Shown here piece by piece: positions 1 to 10,959 of a stretch of 64,000 bases of DNA (the stretch's first letter is position 1; every line of letters starts with the position of its first letter). Origin of the DNA: Pseudoduganella ginsengisoli (GTDB taxonomy: Bacteria; Pseudomonadota; Gammaproteobacteria; Burkholderiales; Burkholderiaceae_D); contig NZ_WNLA01000002.1 of the NCBI RefSeq assembly GCF_009720865.1, positions 310,001 through 374,000 on the forward strand. Direction: 5' to 3'. Below the pieces are notes generated by a model. The model was not told the DNA's origin. It saw only the letters and a list, made by a program, of their open reading frames with translations, and did no database searches. The translations under genes and the position numbers were made by a program.

Positions 1-736
1 ACGGCAGGCGGTACAGCGGGGCCGTGTTGACGGCGTTGCCCGGGCTGTTGCACTGGAAGCCGTCCGACGATTTATGGGTGCGGTATTCGGGCACGAAGCA
101 GCCGTCAACGACGATGTCATGGCTGCCCGTGCCGCGCAGGCCCAGCACGTCCCAATTACGCTCGATGCGGTAATCGCTGCGCGGCAGCAGGAACGTACGG
201 TATTCCGGCGGCTGGCCCGCTTCCTTGGGCGGCACCAGGCCGCCCAGCAGCACCCACTGGCAATGTTCACTGCCACTGGAAAAGCCCCAGCGGCCGGAAA
301 ACTGGAAGCCGCCTTCCACCGGCACGACTTTCGCCACCGGCATATAGGTGGACGACGTCAGCACGCTGTCATCTTCACCCCACACATCGTGCTGCGCGCG
401 GTCGTCGAACAGCGCCAGCTGCCAATTGTGCACGGCCACCACGCCATATACCCACGCGCTGGACATGCACGCTTCGGCGATCACCAGCTGGATGTCGAAA
501 AACACTTGCGGGTCCATTTCATAGCCGCCATAGCGCTTCGGCTGCAGCACGCGGAACAGGCCGGCCTGCTGGAAGTCTGCAATGGTCTGGTCCGGAACTT
601 TCATGTCCCGCTCGGCCTGGGCGGCGCGTTCCGCCAGCGCGGGCAGCAAGGCGCGGGCGCGCTCGACCAGCTCAGCGGGAGTGGGACTATCCAGCCGCTC
701 TGCTGGAAGGGGTAACGAGGCCACGTTCTGTTGCAT
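1..736 (-). CDS. Flavin-dependent monooxygenase, acyl-CoA dehydrogenase fold (HsaA-like), 3' end outside window
   Basis: Read leftward from an ATG at 736, preceded by AGGAG about 7 bases upstream, this frame stays open for 245 codons and runs off the window edge, so only the N-terminal part is present. Visible blocks are FRVLQPKRYGGYE (near residue 65), SSAWVYGVVAVHNWQ (near 92), GRWGFSSGSEHCQWVLLGG (near 147) and GLRGTGSHDIVVDG (near 208). These match the alpha-helical and beta-barrel domains of group D flavin-dependent monooxygenases (HsaA, HpaB and relatives), which hydroxylate aromatic or steroid substrates with reduced flavin from a separate reductase. The family is clear and the substrate is not. 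The rest of the operon lies to the left of the window. Confidence 0.85.
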   Translation of the reverse strand, partial: MQQNVASLPLPAERLDSPTPAELVERARALLPALAERAAQAERDMKVPDQTIADFQQAGLFRVLQPKRYGGYEMDPQVFFDIQLVIAEACMSSAWVYGVVAVHNWQLALFDDRAQHDVWGEDDSVLTSSTYMPVAKVVPVEGGFQFSGRWGFSSGSEHCQWVLLGGLVPPKEAGQPPEYRTFLLPRSDYRIERNWDVLGLRGTGSHDIVVDGCFVPEYRTHKSSDGFQCNSPGNAVNTAPLYRLP

Positions 737-903
737 GTCTGCTCCTGTTTGGTGAGTGTCTGAAAGCCATGTTCACGCAACGGGCAAACTGCAACATCGT
801 CCGAACAGACGATGAGGGGATGCGGCTGATGGGGGACTCTGGGGCCGACGCGGCAACGTTCGCGCACCACAACTTGTGCACCGATAACTACACAGGAGAC
901 CCA

Positions 904-1941
904 ATGAAACGACTGACCATGCTGGCATCACTGATGCTTGCCACTTTTGCAAGCCCGTCGCAGGCGCTGAACATCCTTGTCACCAATGACGACGGCACGG
1001 AATCGTCCACTGTCCACGCGCTGCAACAGCGCCTGAGCGCCGCAGGACACAACGTGATCATTTCATCCGAGGTGTGCGACAACAGCGGCCAGGGCGGCGC
1101 GCTGGGATTTTTGCGCCCCATCGGTCCCCTGACGGCGACCAATTGCGGGGCGGCGCCCAGCCGTGGCGGCGCATTGGCGGCCGGCGCCCCCGGCGTCGGC
1201 ACCCTGCCCGGCATGCCGTTCGCGTATTACGTGAACAGCACGCCGGTGGCGGCCACGTTATACGGCATCGATATCGCGTCAAAAAAAGCCTGGGGCAAGG
1301 CGCCGGACCTCGTGGTTTCCGGCCCAAATTACGGCAATAACACAGGCATGATCAACAACGGTTCCGGCACCGTGAATGCGGCGCTGATTGCCATCAACCG
1401 GGGCGTGCCTGCCATTGCCGTCAGTGCGGAACAGCCAACCGATTACCGCCCTTACAGCAGGCTGGCCGATGGCGACCCGGAATATGAAATTGCGGACGTC
1501 GTCGTGCGCCTCGTGGGCGAGCTGGAAAAGCGCAAATCCGTGGGTGACGGCTTGCTGCCGCAAGGTGTGGGGCTGAACGTGAATTTGCCGAAATTCGCCA
1601 AGGGCGGCGCGGCGGCGCTGAAGTTCAAGTACGCGAAACTGGGGCTGGCCACCATTGCGCTGCCTTATTTTATTGAAGATTTGTCGAAAGATGCGCTGGC
1701 GCAGAGCTACCTGGCGCGCGCCTTCCCCACCGGAGTGCCGCCACTGCCTGGCGTGACCTTGCTGGTCAATCCGGCGCCTGCCCCGGCCGGCCTGGCTTAT
1801 GTGCCTGACAACGACCCGGAATCGGAACAAAACGTCGTCAATGCCGGCGCCATCGCCGTGGCGGTCATGCAGGGTACGCACCAGGCCACGCGCGCGCAGG
1901 AAGCCGCGATCCGCGCCAAGCTGGCCAACTTCATCAAGTGA
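904..1941 (+). CDS. Exported SurE-like 5'/3'-nucleotidase
   Basis: The ATG at 904 is preceded by CAGGAGAC at a good distance, giving 345 residues; a longer in-frame start at 769 has no such site. Residues 1-21 form a signal peptide (MKRL, hydrophobic stretch, cleavage after SQA). The mature protein begins with the SurE metal-binding motif NDDG (residues 28-31) and carries the second family block SGPNYGNNTG near residue 138. SurE proteins are metal-dependent phosphatases acting on nucleoside monophosphates and normally sit in the cytosol at about 250 residues. This one is longer and predicted to be periplasmic or secreted, so it may salvage extracellular nucleotides. The lipoprotein gene starts 7 bases downstream and is probably co-transcribed. 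Confidence 0.9.
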   Translation: MKRLTMLASLMLATFASPSQALNILVTNDDGTESSTVHALQQRLSAAGHNVIISSEVCDNSGQGGALGFLRPIGPLTATNCGAAPSRGGALAAGAPGVGTLPGMPFAYYVNSTPVAATLYGIDIASKKAWGKAPDLVVSGPNYGNNTGMINNGSGTVNAALIAINRGVPAIAVSAEQPTDYRPYSRLADGDPEYEIADVVVRLVGELEKRKSVGDGLLPQGVGLNVNLPKFAKGGAAALKFKYAKLGLATIALPYFIEDLSKDALAQSYLARAFPTGVPPLPGVTLLVNPAPAPAGLAYVPDNDPESEQNVVNAGAIAVAVMQGTHQATRAQEAAIRAKLANFIK

Positions 1942-1948
1942 GGCAACC

Positions 1949-2587
1949 ATGCGAGCCACCTACTTTTTGCCCGCATGCGTGATCCTGGCCGCCTGCAACG
2001 GCGGCGGCGTGCACTCCAACGTGGTCATGGGCGGCGCGCCGGCCCTTGGCCAATCGACGGCTTTCCTGCTGGACGGCGACCCGGCCGGCAATTACGGCGA
2101 AGCGTTCATGGATGCCGATGGCAAGGGTTTTATCGTCGTGGGGCCCAGCGATGGCCAGCCCGCGCAGGCGCTATACCGCTTCGATGGCGACACGGTGCAG
2201 CGCTCGCCGGGCGCGTTGACGGGTACCGTGAACTTGAACCAGTCCAGTACGATGACTTTACGCACGTCCGCCGTGGCGCCGGGGCAGCTGGCGGGCAGTT
2301 ATACGGTGCAATGGGGCGGACTGGCGGCAGATTTCAAGCTCGACGCCGATGGCAAGCTGACGGCGGCGGGCGGCGCGTGCCAATTGTCCGGCGCCGTACA
2401 GGCCAGCGGCGGCGTGCCGGGGACGCTGCCGGTCACCCTCACCATTTCCGGCTGTACCGCCGAGGGCAAGTACGATGGTTACCTGATCCGGTCGGCGGAC
2501 TATGCGCCGGGTGCATTCCGGCTGGTGGCCGATGATGGGAAACGGATCATCGATGGGTATGCAATCAGCAACGGAATGTTGAAATAG
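1949..2587 (+). CDS. Hypothetical lipoprotein linked to the SurE-like enzyme
   Basis: 212 residues from the ATG at 1949, just after the stop of the SurE-like gene (GAGGCAACC upstream serves as a weak ribosome site). The N-terminus is a lipoprotein signal with the lipobox LAAC, so the mature protein should be anchored through the cysteine near residue 16. The body is glycine- and alanine-rich with predicted beta strands (repeated DADGK- and DGDT-like turns, GSYTVQWGG, LPVTLTISGC), which suggests a small beta-rich periplasmic or surface domain. I do not recognise the family. A strong hairpin terminator follows, so it closes the two-gene unit. Confidence 0.75.
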   Translation: MRATYFLPACVILAACNGGGVHSNVVMGGAPALGQSTAFLLDGDPAGNYGEAFMDADGKGFIVVGPSDGQPAQALYRFDGDTVQRSPGALTGTVNLNQSSTMTLRTSAVAPGQLAGSYTVQWGGLAADFKLDADGKLTAAGGACQLSGAVQASGGVPGTLPVTLTISGCTAEGKYDGYLIRSADYAPGAFRLVADDGKRIIDGYAISNGMLK

Positions 2588-2620
2588 TGCAATTCCAACA
2601 ACAACAGAAAACCGTTCCTC

Positions 2621-2646
2621 AGCCCGGCAAATGCCGGGCTTTTTTA
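2621..2646 (+). terminator. Rho-independent terminator after the SurE/lipoprotein unit
   Basis: Perfect 8-bp stem AGCCCGGC / GCCGGGCT with an AAAT loop, followed directly by a run of six T. It lies 33 bases past the lipoprotein stop and upstream of icd, so icd is transcribed on its own. Confidence 0.9.
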
Positions 2647-2805
2647 CGCTCAGACATATAACTTATATAAGACATACAAGTTGCATAGTGTAGAACGTTA
2701 TTCCATCTGCTAAAATCTCGCTGCTCCAGCCAAAAAGCTGTGTCCAACTGAAGAGAGCTGAGAAAGTTAACCACCCGGGCTTCGACCGCACACGAGGGAA
2801 AACCT

Positions 2806-5034
<2,229 letters not shown>

Positions 5035-5060
5035 GCATCACGGTTCAGTAGCGTATGGAA

Positions 5061-5092
5061 GCAGCCCGGTGAAAGCCGGGCTGCTTTTTTTT
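5061..5092 (+). terminator. Rho-independent terminator of icd
   Basis: Perfect 9-bp stem GCAGCCCGG / CCGGGCTGC with loop TGAAAG and eight following T, 26 bases after the icd stop codon. Confidence 0.93.
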
Positions 5093-5149
5093 CGCCTTCC
5101 GGTAAGTTTCGTGCTATCTTTTTAGCAACATAACTATACCAATCTCCTT

Positions 5150-5839
5150 ATGCTTTTGCGCGCCCTGCTTCTGACTACCCTGCTGGCCAACGCCACGATG
5201 GCGCTTGCCGCTGAGACGCCGCAGCAAATCGTCACGCAAATGCACGAAGCTTATGCATCGCTGCGCTCTTATTCGGATACCGGCGTCGTATTGACGCATA
5301 TGCCCGAAAATGAAACTCCGGACGAAACCGTCTTCCGCAGTGTGTTCGTGCGCCCGGATTTGTTCCGGTTTGAATGGACCACGCATCACCCCTATCCGCC
5401 GCTTCGCCACATCAAGAACAACAGCGTGATCTGGTCCAACGCAAACGGCGCATTTTTCTGGAGCGACCGCAGCGGCCGTGGCGAAAAGCTGGAGCAGCGG
5501 CCCAGCCTTGATCTTGCCGTTGCCGGGGCAACCGGTGTCTCGCACGGTTCGGCACATACCATCGCCAGCCTGCTATTGCCGCAGATGATGGGGCGCACGC
5601 TGGATGCCGATATCCAATGGAGCGGCGAGGCCGTCCTTGAAAACTTTGAAGGCGCCGCCTGTTACCACCTCACCGGGCAGCACGCCCGTAAGGGGCGCTA
5701 TGAAATGTGGATAGCAAAGGACGACATGCTGGTCCGGAAGATAGCCATAGCGATGATGGGGATACCGGTTGAAGAGATACGGCGGGATATCCAGGTGAAT
5801 GTGGCGATTCCAGAGCGTACGTTTGCGTCGGAAAAATGA
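5150..5839 (+). CDS. Periplasmic LolA-like / DUF2092-type protein
   Basis: 229 residues with a signal peptide (cleavage probably after ALA near residue 21). The mature N-terminus (ETPQQIVTQMHEAYASLRSY) and the following strands, with FRSVFVRPDLFRFEW and a late KGRYEMWIAKDDMLVRKI, resemble periplasmic proteins with the half-barrel fold of LolA/LolB and DUF2092, which bind lipid or hydrophobic ligands. No catalytic motif is visible. No good ribosome site precedes the ATG at 5150, but the signal peptide supports it. The stop overlaps the next start (ATGA), so the acetyltransferase is translationally coupled. Confidence 0.8.
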   Translation: MLLRALLLTTLLANATMALAAETPQQIVTQMHEAYASLRSYSDTGVVLTHMPENETPDETVFRSVFVRPDLFRFEWTTHHPYPPLRHIKNNSVIWSNANGAFFWSDRSGRGEKLEQRPSLDLAVAGATGVSHGSAHTIASLLLPQMMGRTLDADIQWSGEAVLENFEGAACYHLTGQHARKGRYEMWIAKDDMLVRKIAIAMMGIPVEEIRRDIQVNVAIPERTFASEK

Positions 5840-6300
5840 AAAACAAGATGAATAGCCAGTTTCAATGCCGCGTGGCCTGTGAATCCGACCTGCCTGAAAT
5901 CCTGCGCTTGTACGCCCAGCCAGACCTGGACGATGGCAAGGTCTTATCCCTGACGGAAGCAAAAGCATTGTTTGACCGCATCGCGCGCTACCCGGATTAC
6001 AAGATTTATGTGGCGCTCATCGACGCGCAAATCGTCGGGACTTTTGCCCTGCTGATCATGGACAACCTGGGCCACCTGGGCGCACCGTCCGGCGTGATTG
6101 AAGACGTTGCAGTTGATCCGCAATGGCAAGGTCACGGCATCGGAAAAAAGATGATGCGGCACGCGCTTCAGGTCGGCCACGAAAAAGGCTGCTACAAAGT
6201 GGCCCTGTCGTCCAACCTCAAGCGCGAGCGGGCGCATGAGTTCTATGATTCGCTGGATTTTGAGCGGCATGGCTACAGTTTCCGGGTCCTTACGCCTTAA
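5836..6300 (+). CDS. GNAT family N-acetyltransferase
   Basis: 154 residues starting inside the stop of the preceding gene (ATGA overlap). Motif A of the GNAT fold is clear: GVIEDVAVDPQWQGHGIGKK near residues 93-112, with the acetyl-CoA pyrophosphate loop QGHGIGK, followed by GCYKVALSSN and the C-terminal FYDSLDFERHGYSF typical of small-molecule or protein acetyltransferases. Acceptor substrate unknown. Coupling to a periplasmic lipid-binding-like protein is unusual and may be only positional. Confidence 0.88.
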   Translation: MKNKMNSQFQCRVACESDLPEILRLYAQPDLDDGKVLSLTEAKALFDRIARYPDYKIYVALIDAQIVGTFALLIMDNLGHLGAPSGVIEDVAVDPQWQGHGIGKKMMRHALQVGHEKGCYKVALSSNLKRERAHEFYDSLDFERHGYSFRVLTP

Positions 6301-6423
6301 CGCATAGAACCGGGTAGTACGCGGTAGCGGAGTACTTTCCCCCGCGCCCCTCAACCGGGGGATGCCGCCCCTTGGAGCCTATGGTAAAGTTTACAGATTC
6401 CACACAGCCAAAGGCCGCACACC

Positions 6424-8199
6424 ATGGAACCGCAACTGATGCCCCGTAACAGCGAAGAAGAACGGGTCGCTGCGCTGGAAAGACTGGGCATCCTCGACAG
6501 CCAGACCGACGCATACTTCGACGGCGTCACGCGGCTGGCAATGGATGTGTTCAACATGCCGGGCGCGTATATTTCGCTGATAGACCGCGACCGGCAATGG
6601 CTCAAGGCCAGTTCCGGCTTTTGCACGCCGGGGGATTCGCGTGAAGAATCGTTTTGCAACCACACCATCAAAGGCGCCGAAGTCCTCGTCATTGAAGACA
6701 CCCGCAACGATGAACGATTCCGCAACAACCCCGCCGTCACGGGCCCCGACCAGATCCATTTTTATGCCGGCGCACCGCTGCTGACCAGCGACGGCTATGC
6801 GATCGGCGCCCTGTGCGTCATCGCCCAAGAGCCGCACACATTCAGCGCCGCGCAGCGCGGCCAGCTGCAAGGCTTGGCCGCGCTGGTGGTCGCGCATATT
6901 GAATTGCGCCGCGCAGTCGGCCATGTGGACGCCATCACCGGCATGCCGAACAAATTCCAGCTCGATGAAGACCTCGATGACCAAGGCGCCGTGGCGGAAG
7001 GCGAGCCGCGCGTACTGCTGTATATCGACATGCCGGATGCCGCCAAAGCGTTTGAAATCGCCAGCGTGCTCGGCATTACGGTCTATGACGATTTAATCAG
7101 AGGCGTGGCGCGCAAGCTGGCGCACCTGTTCCGTGGCAAAGGCACCGTGTACCACATTACCGATGCGCGCTTTGCCGTGCTGTCGCAGGATGCCGACACC
7201 AACGCTTTCATTGAATACACCCATAGCCTGGAAGCGGCGCTGCAGCAGCCACTGATGGATATGAATGTGCCGATGAACCTGGCCAGCTTTGGCGGCATCG
7301 TGCCCTTTAAACTGTGTCCCAGCTCGTCGAAAGATGCACCCCGCAAGGCGTCATCGGCCGTCAACCAGGCATTATTGGGGCAGCAGCGCTGGCGTTCGTA
7401 CGACACGCAATCGGATGAAGGCCAGCAGCGCGCCTTCCGTTTGCTCAACAGCGTGCATCACAGCCTGGAGAACAATGCCTTCCACATGCTGTACCAGCCC
7501 AAGCATGATGCGCTCACCGGTGCGTGCCACGCGGCCGAAGCGCTGCTGCGCTGGCAGCATCCGGAACTGGGCTTTGTGTCGCCTGCGGAATTCATCCCGC
7601 TGATTGAAAAGACCGCACTGATCGGCCCCCTGACGGCATGGGTGATCCGCGCGGCGATCCGGCAGGCCGCCGAATGGCATCAACAGGGACACTGCATCAA
7701 AGTCGCCATCAACCTGTCGGCCTATAACTTTGAAGAACCGGACATCTGCGGCCGCCTGCGCGATACGTGCACGGAATTTGGCCTCGATCCCCGCTATGTG
7801 GAAGTCGAGTGCACGGAAGGCATGTGGATGGAGAGCCCCGGTATCCTGGCCACGCTGAATACGATCCGCGCGATGGGTATGAGCCTCGCGCTCGATGATT
7901 TCGGCACGGGATACAGCAATTTCGCTTACCTGCAAAAGATCCCGGCCACCGTCATCAAGGTGGACCAGTCCCTGATCCGCAATGTCCATACGAATGAACG
8001 GGACCAGCGCATCGTGCGCTCGCTGATTGCCTTGGCGCGGGAACTGGGCTATGACGTGGTGGCGGAAGGGGTGGAGACGGAACAGTCCCTGTCGCTGATC
8101 CGCAGCTGGGGCTGCCAGATTGCGCAAGGTTATCACTTTGCCAAACCATTAGCTCCGGACGCGTTTATCGCCCATGTGCAGGCTTGCGCTTTGAATTAA
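6424..8199 (+). CDS. GAF - degenerate GGDEF - EAL protein, probable c-di-GMP phosphodiesterase
   Basis: 591 residues, no membrane segment. Residues about 25-160 are a GAF sensor domain (AYISLIDRDRQWLKAS, DERFRNNPAVTG, HFYAGAPLLTSDGYAIGAL). Residues about 165-320 look like a decayed GGDEF domain: the entry motif reads DAITGMPNK, but the active-site loop lies at ARFAVLSQ with no GGDEF, so it should not synthesise c-di-GMP. Residues about 340-590 are an EAL domain with EALLRW (about 371), NLS, a Glu in VECTEG, DDFGTGYS (about 490), KVD, AEGVET and QGYHFAKP (about 568). The metal and base residues are therefore present and hydrolysis of c-di-GMP is likely. Cytosolic; the ligand of the GAF domain is unknown. 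Confidence 0.92.
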   Translation: MEPQLMPRNSEEERVAALERLGILDSQTDAYFDGVTRLAMDVFNMPGAYISLIDRDRQWLKASSGFCTPGDSREESFCNHTIKGAEVLVIEDTRNDERFRNNPAVTGPDQIHFYAGAPLLTSDGYAIGALCVIAQEPHTFSAAQRGQLQGLAALVVAHIELRRAVGHVDAITGMPNKFQLDEDLDDQGAVAEGEPRVLLYIDMPDAAKAFEIASVLGITVYDDLIRGVARKLAHLFRGKGTVYHITDARFAVLSQDADTNAFIEYTHSLEAALQQPLMDMNVPMNLASFGGIVPFKLCPSSSKDAPRKASSAVNQALLGQQRWRSYDTQSDEGQQRAFRLLNSVHHSLENNAFHMLYQPKHDALTGACHAAEALLRWQHPELGFVSPAEFIPLIEKTALIGPLTAWVIRAAIRQAAEWHQQGHCIKVAINLSAYNFEEPDICGRLRDTCTEFGLDPRYVEVECTEGMWMESPGILATLNTIRAMGMSLALDDFGTGYSNFAYLQKIPATVIKVDQSLIRNVHTNERDQRIVRSLIALARELGYDVVAEGVETEQSLSLIRSWGCQIAQGYHFAKPLAPDAFIAHVQACALN

Positions 8200-8263
8200 G
8201 CCCCCTGTGCCACGGCGGGCGGCGCAGTTACAATGACGGGTTACTACACCGTTTGCCACTCCG

Positions 8264-10081
8264 ATGTCTTCTGTGCCCACCGTACCTACGCGCCCGCTTT
8301 ACATCATCAGCGCCACCTGCCTGCTGGCCATCCTGTATTTTGGCCGCGACGTGCTGCAGTCGATCGCGCTGGCCGCCATCCTCAGTACCGCTGTCGCCCC
8401 GCTGACGCGCCGCTTTGCGCGCCTGGGCCTGAGCCGCGCGCCGGCCACATTGGTGACAGTGGTGCTGGCTGCGCTGGTGCTGGCCGGCCTGGGTGCCGTC
8501 ATGGTCGGGCAATTTGCCAGCCTGACGGATGATTTGCCCAGCTACCGCAAGGAGTTACGGGCCAAGACCAGGCAACTGCAGCAATTGGCGGAACGTCCGC
8601 TCGCCACACTGGAAGCGCGGCTGCAGGTGGTTGACGTGGCCCCGGCTGCGGCAGCGCCGCGCACGGCGCAAATTGCAGCCAGTGCGGCCGGCGCCCAGCC
8701 CCGCGCCAGCGTGCAGGACACGGCAGGCCGGCTGCTGGCACAGATTTCCGGCCCGGTCGGCAAGGCCGGCATCGTGCTGGTCCTGTTTATTTTCATCTCG
8801 CTGGAACACGAATCACTGCAAGACCGCCTGATCCGGCTGGCCGGCGACACCGCCATCAGCCGCACCATGCAAACGCTGGCCGACGCGGCGCAGGGCATTT
8901 CCCGCTTCTTCTTTGCGCAAATCGTCGTCAACGCTGCATTCGGGCTGTCTGTCGCCGTGACCTTATGGCTGATGGGATTGCCGCACGCTTTCCTGTGGGG
9001 CATGCTGTCCGGAGTGCTGCGCTTCGTGCCCTATCTCGGCATGCTGATCGCAGGCGCGTTTATTGCCCTGTTTGCGGCAGCCGTCGATCCGGGCTGGACG
9101 CTGGCGCTGGCTTGCGCGGCATTGTTCCTCGTGCTGGAAGTGGGCGTCGCCTACCTGGTGGAGCCGCGCGTCTATGGCCACTCATCCGGCCTGTCGCCGC
9201 TGGCCGTCATTGTTGCGGCGCTGGTATGGGGCACATTGTGGGGGCCGGTCGGCCTGATCCTGTCGACGCCGTTGACTTTGTGCCTGGTCGTGGCAGGCCG
9301 CCACGTGCAGGCGCTGGCGCCGCTCACCACGTTGCTGGGCGCGGCCCCCAGCGTCGGCGCGGCGCAGCGCTTTTACCAGCGCGCGCTGGCCGGTGACATT
9401 GCCGCCATCGTGCGAGACGGGCAAGCCCGCCTGAAACGGGGCAGCCTGGCCGCGTATTGCGACAAGGTGCTGATTCCCGGCATGGCCATGGCCGTGCCTG
9501 AAATTGAAAGCGGCCGCGTGGCGGAACAGCAGCTCGACCAGCTGCGCAAAACCATCGTCGAAGTGACGGAAGAAATTTCCGCGCCCAACGCGGACGGCCC
9601 TTGCAAGCGCAAGCGCGTGCCGCTGATGGATAAGAATATCGGCTCGCATTTGCGCAAGCTGCGCCAGTCCCGCACGGGCCAGTGGCAAGGCTCGCTCGAT
9701 GTCCCGGCCCACTCCGTGACCTTGTGTGCGGGCCTGGGCAGCGACCGCGATGACTTCCTGTGTGAATTGCTGGTGCGCGCGCTGGCCGAAGGCGGCGCCG
9801 ATGCGCGCAGCGTTGTGCTGAACCGGGCGGAAGACAATCCGGGCGACGACAAGGCGCAACTGGTGTCGAACGTGATTTTGCCGTACCCGTTTGAAGCCGA
9901 CGTCGACGCGTGGCTGGAGGCCGTGGCAAACCTGCGCGCCGGCATGCCGCACGCGTGCATCGTCGTGCTGAAGCTGCAACTGGATGCCAGGGTCACGCGC
10001 CAGCAAGAAGTGGAAAAAGCCGTGGACCTGGTGGTGCAGTCGTTCGAACAGGCGCGCGCCTTTGTGGAGAGCGGCGTATGA
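8264..10081 (+). CDS. AI-2E family transporter with long cytoplasmic C-terminal extension
   Basis: 605 residues. The first about 370 residues are an AI-2E (TqsA/PerM-type) membrane protein: two N-terminal hydrophobic segments, a soluble stretch rich in Ala/Arg (about 95-165), then GIVLVLFIFISLEHESLQDRL, LWLMGLPHAFLWGMLSGVLRF and the family signature around YLVEPRVYGHSSGLSPLAV. Typical members end at 350-400 residues; here a further about 230 hydrophilic residues follow, including a basic patch (CKRKR) and an ordered-looking domain (DVPAHSVTLCAGLGSDRDD and onward). The start at 8264 follows a weak upstream site. The stop overlaps the JmjC gene (ATGA). Transported substrate unknown. Confidence 0.85.
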   Translation: MSSVPTVPTRPLYIISATCLLAILYFGRDVLQSIALAAILSTAVAPLTRRFARLGLSRAPATLVTVVLAALVLAGLGAVMVGQFASLTDDLPSYRKELRAKTRQLQQLAERPLATLEARLQVVDVAPAAAAPRTAQIAASAAGAQPRASVQDTAGRLLAQISGPVGKAGIVLVLFIFISLEHESLQDRLIRLAGDTAISRTMQTLADAAQGISRFFFAQIVVNAAFGLSVAVTLWLMGLPHAFLWGMLSGVLRFVPYLGMLIAGAFIALFAAAVDPGWTLALACAALFLVLEVGVAYLVEPRVYGHSSGLSPLAVIVAALVWGTLWGPVGLILSTPLTLCLVVAGRHVQALAPLTTLLGAAPSVGAAQRFYQRALAGDIAAIVRDGQARLKRGSLAAYCDKVLIPGMAMAVPEIESGRVAEQQLDQLRKTIVEVTEEISAPNADGPCKRKRVPLMDKNIGSHLRKLRQSRTGQWQGSLDVPAHSVTLCAGLGSDRDDFLCELLVRALAEGGADARSVVLNRAEDNPGDDKAQLVSNVILPYPFEADVDAWLEAVANLRAGMPHACIVVLKLQLDARVTRQQEVEKAVDLVVQSFEQARAFVESGV

Positions 10082-10950
10082 CGGACCCGCGCCCCACCCT
10101 GCCGCCATTGCCGGAAGATTCGGCCGTCCTGCGCGCAGCGCGTGAAAAAAAAGCTGCGCAAATCCGTGGCGTCGCATCGATCCACGACATGCGTGAAGCC
10201 ATCAAGCAGGCGAGCCGGATTGCGCCGGCCATTTCGCACGTTGCCCGTCTGAACAAGCCAGGCGCCGCCGTGTTCCGCGCACGGGCCGGCGAAGGACTGC
10301 CATTCCTGATTGAAGGTGTCGTCAATAAATGGCCGCTGTGCGGACTGACGCCGCAGCAGTTGCGCGAACAATATGGCCATTTGCACGTGCGGGCCCGGGT
10401 CGGCGATTACGTCAACACGGCTTTCGCGCCGGACCGCGCCATGCATGACATGTCGATGGTGGAATACCTGGAGCTGTCGTCATCCGGCGCATCGAACCTG
10501 ACGCCGAATTTGCCGCCTTACGTGGGCAACCTGGAATTGCGGGAATTGAACCACCTGTGCCACTGGCCGACGTACTTCAACAAAATGGGTCCGGCACGTT
10601 TCTGGATCGGCCCTGCCAGGACCGTGACGCCGCTGCACTGCGACTACGACGACAATATCTTCGCGCAAATCTGGGGCACGAAACGCATCTTCCTGGCGCC
10701 GCCCCACCACGACGAATTCCTGTACCCGCGCGAAGCCAACGCCTTGCTGTTCGGCTCTCCGTTTGATCCGGAAGCGCCGGACTATGAACAATTCCCGCTG
10801 GCGCGCCATGCCAATATCATTGAATGCATCGTGCAGCCCGGCGACATGCTGTACGTGCCGGCCGGCTGGTACCACCAGGTGCGGGCGCAAACGTTTTCAC
10901 TGTCCGCCAACCGCTGGGCGCGCGGCGTGCCGTTTGCGCTGCAGCCGTAA
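10078..10950 (+). CDS. Cupin-like / JmjC-domain Fe(II)- and 2-oxoglutarate-dependent oxygenase
   Basis: 290 residues from the ATG at 10078, overlapping the stop of the transporter by four bases. The central and C-terminal part is a cupin_8/JmjC barrel: ARFWIGPARTVTPLHCDYDD provides the first metal ligands (His about 187, Asp about 189), IFLAPP follows, and GDMLYVPAGWYHQVRA provides the distal His (about 266). ERREL-like spacing and EFLYPREAN fit the family. Such proteins hydroxylate proteins or small molecules. The N-terminal about 60 residues are alpha-helical and polar. Coupling to an AI-2E transporter suggests a shared expression level, not necessarily a shared pathway. Confidence 0.87.
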   Translation: MTDPRPTLPPLPEDSAVLRAAREKKAAQIRGVASIHDMREAIKQASRIAPAISHVARLNKPGAAVFRARAGEGLPFLIEGVVNKWPLCGLTPQQLREQYGHLHVRARVGDYVNTAFAPDRAMHDMSMVEYLELSSSGASNLTPNLPPYVGNLELRELNHLCHWPTYFNKMGPARFWIGPARTVTPLHCDYDDNIFAQIWGTKRIFLAPPHHDEFLYPREANALLFGSPFDPEAPDYEQFPLARHANIIECIVQPGDMLYVPAGWYHQVRAQTFSLSANRWARGVPFALQP

Positions 10951-10959
10951 TGCTGGCGC

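Noticed and set aside
2662..2671. Palindrome CTTATATAAG in the AT-rich region before icd
   Set aside because: Short, AT-only palindromes arise easily in such a region, and no second copy or aligned promoter boxes were found.
6316..6336. Hairpin with GGTAGCGG in the loop (AGTAC / GTACT arms) just upstream of the GAF-EAL gene, resembling the 3' half of a c-di-GMP (GEMM) riboswitch
   Set aside because: The conserved first stem, the tetraloop receptor and the outer closing helix of GEMM are missing, so the likeness is confined to one short motif. A covariance-model search would settle it.
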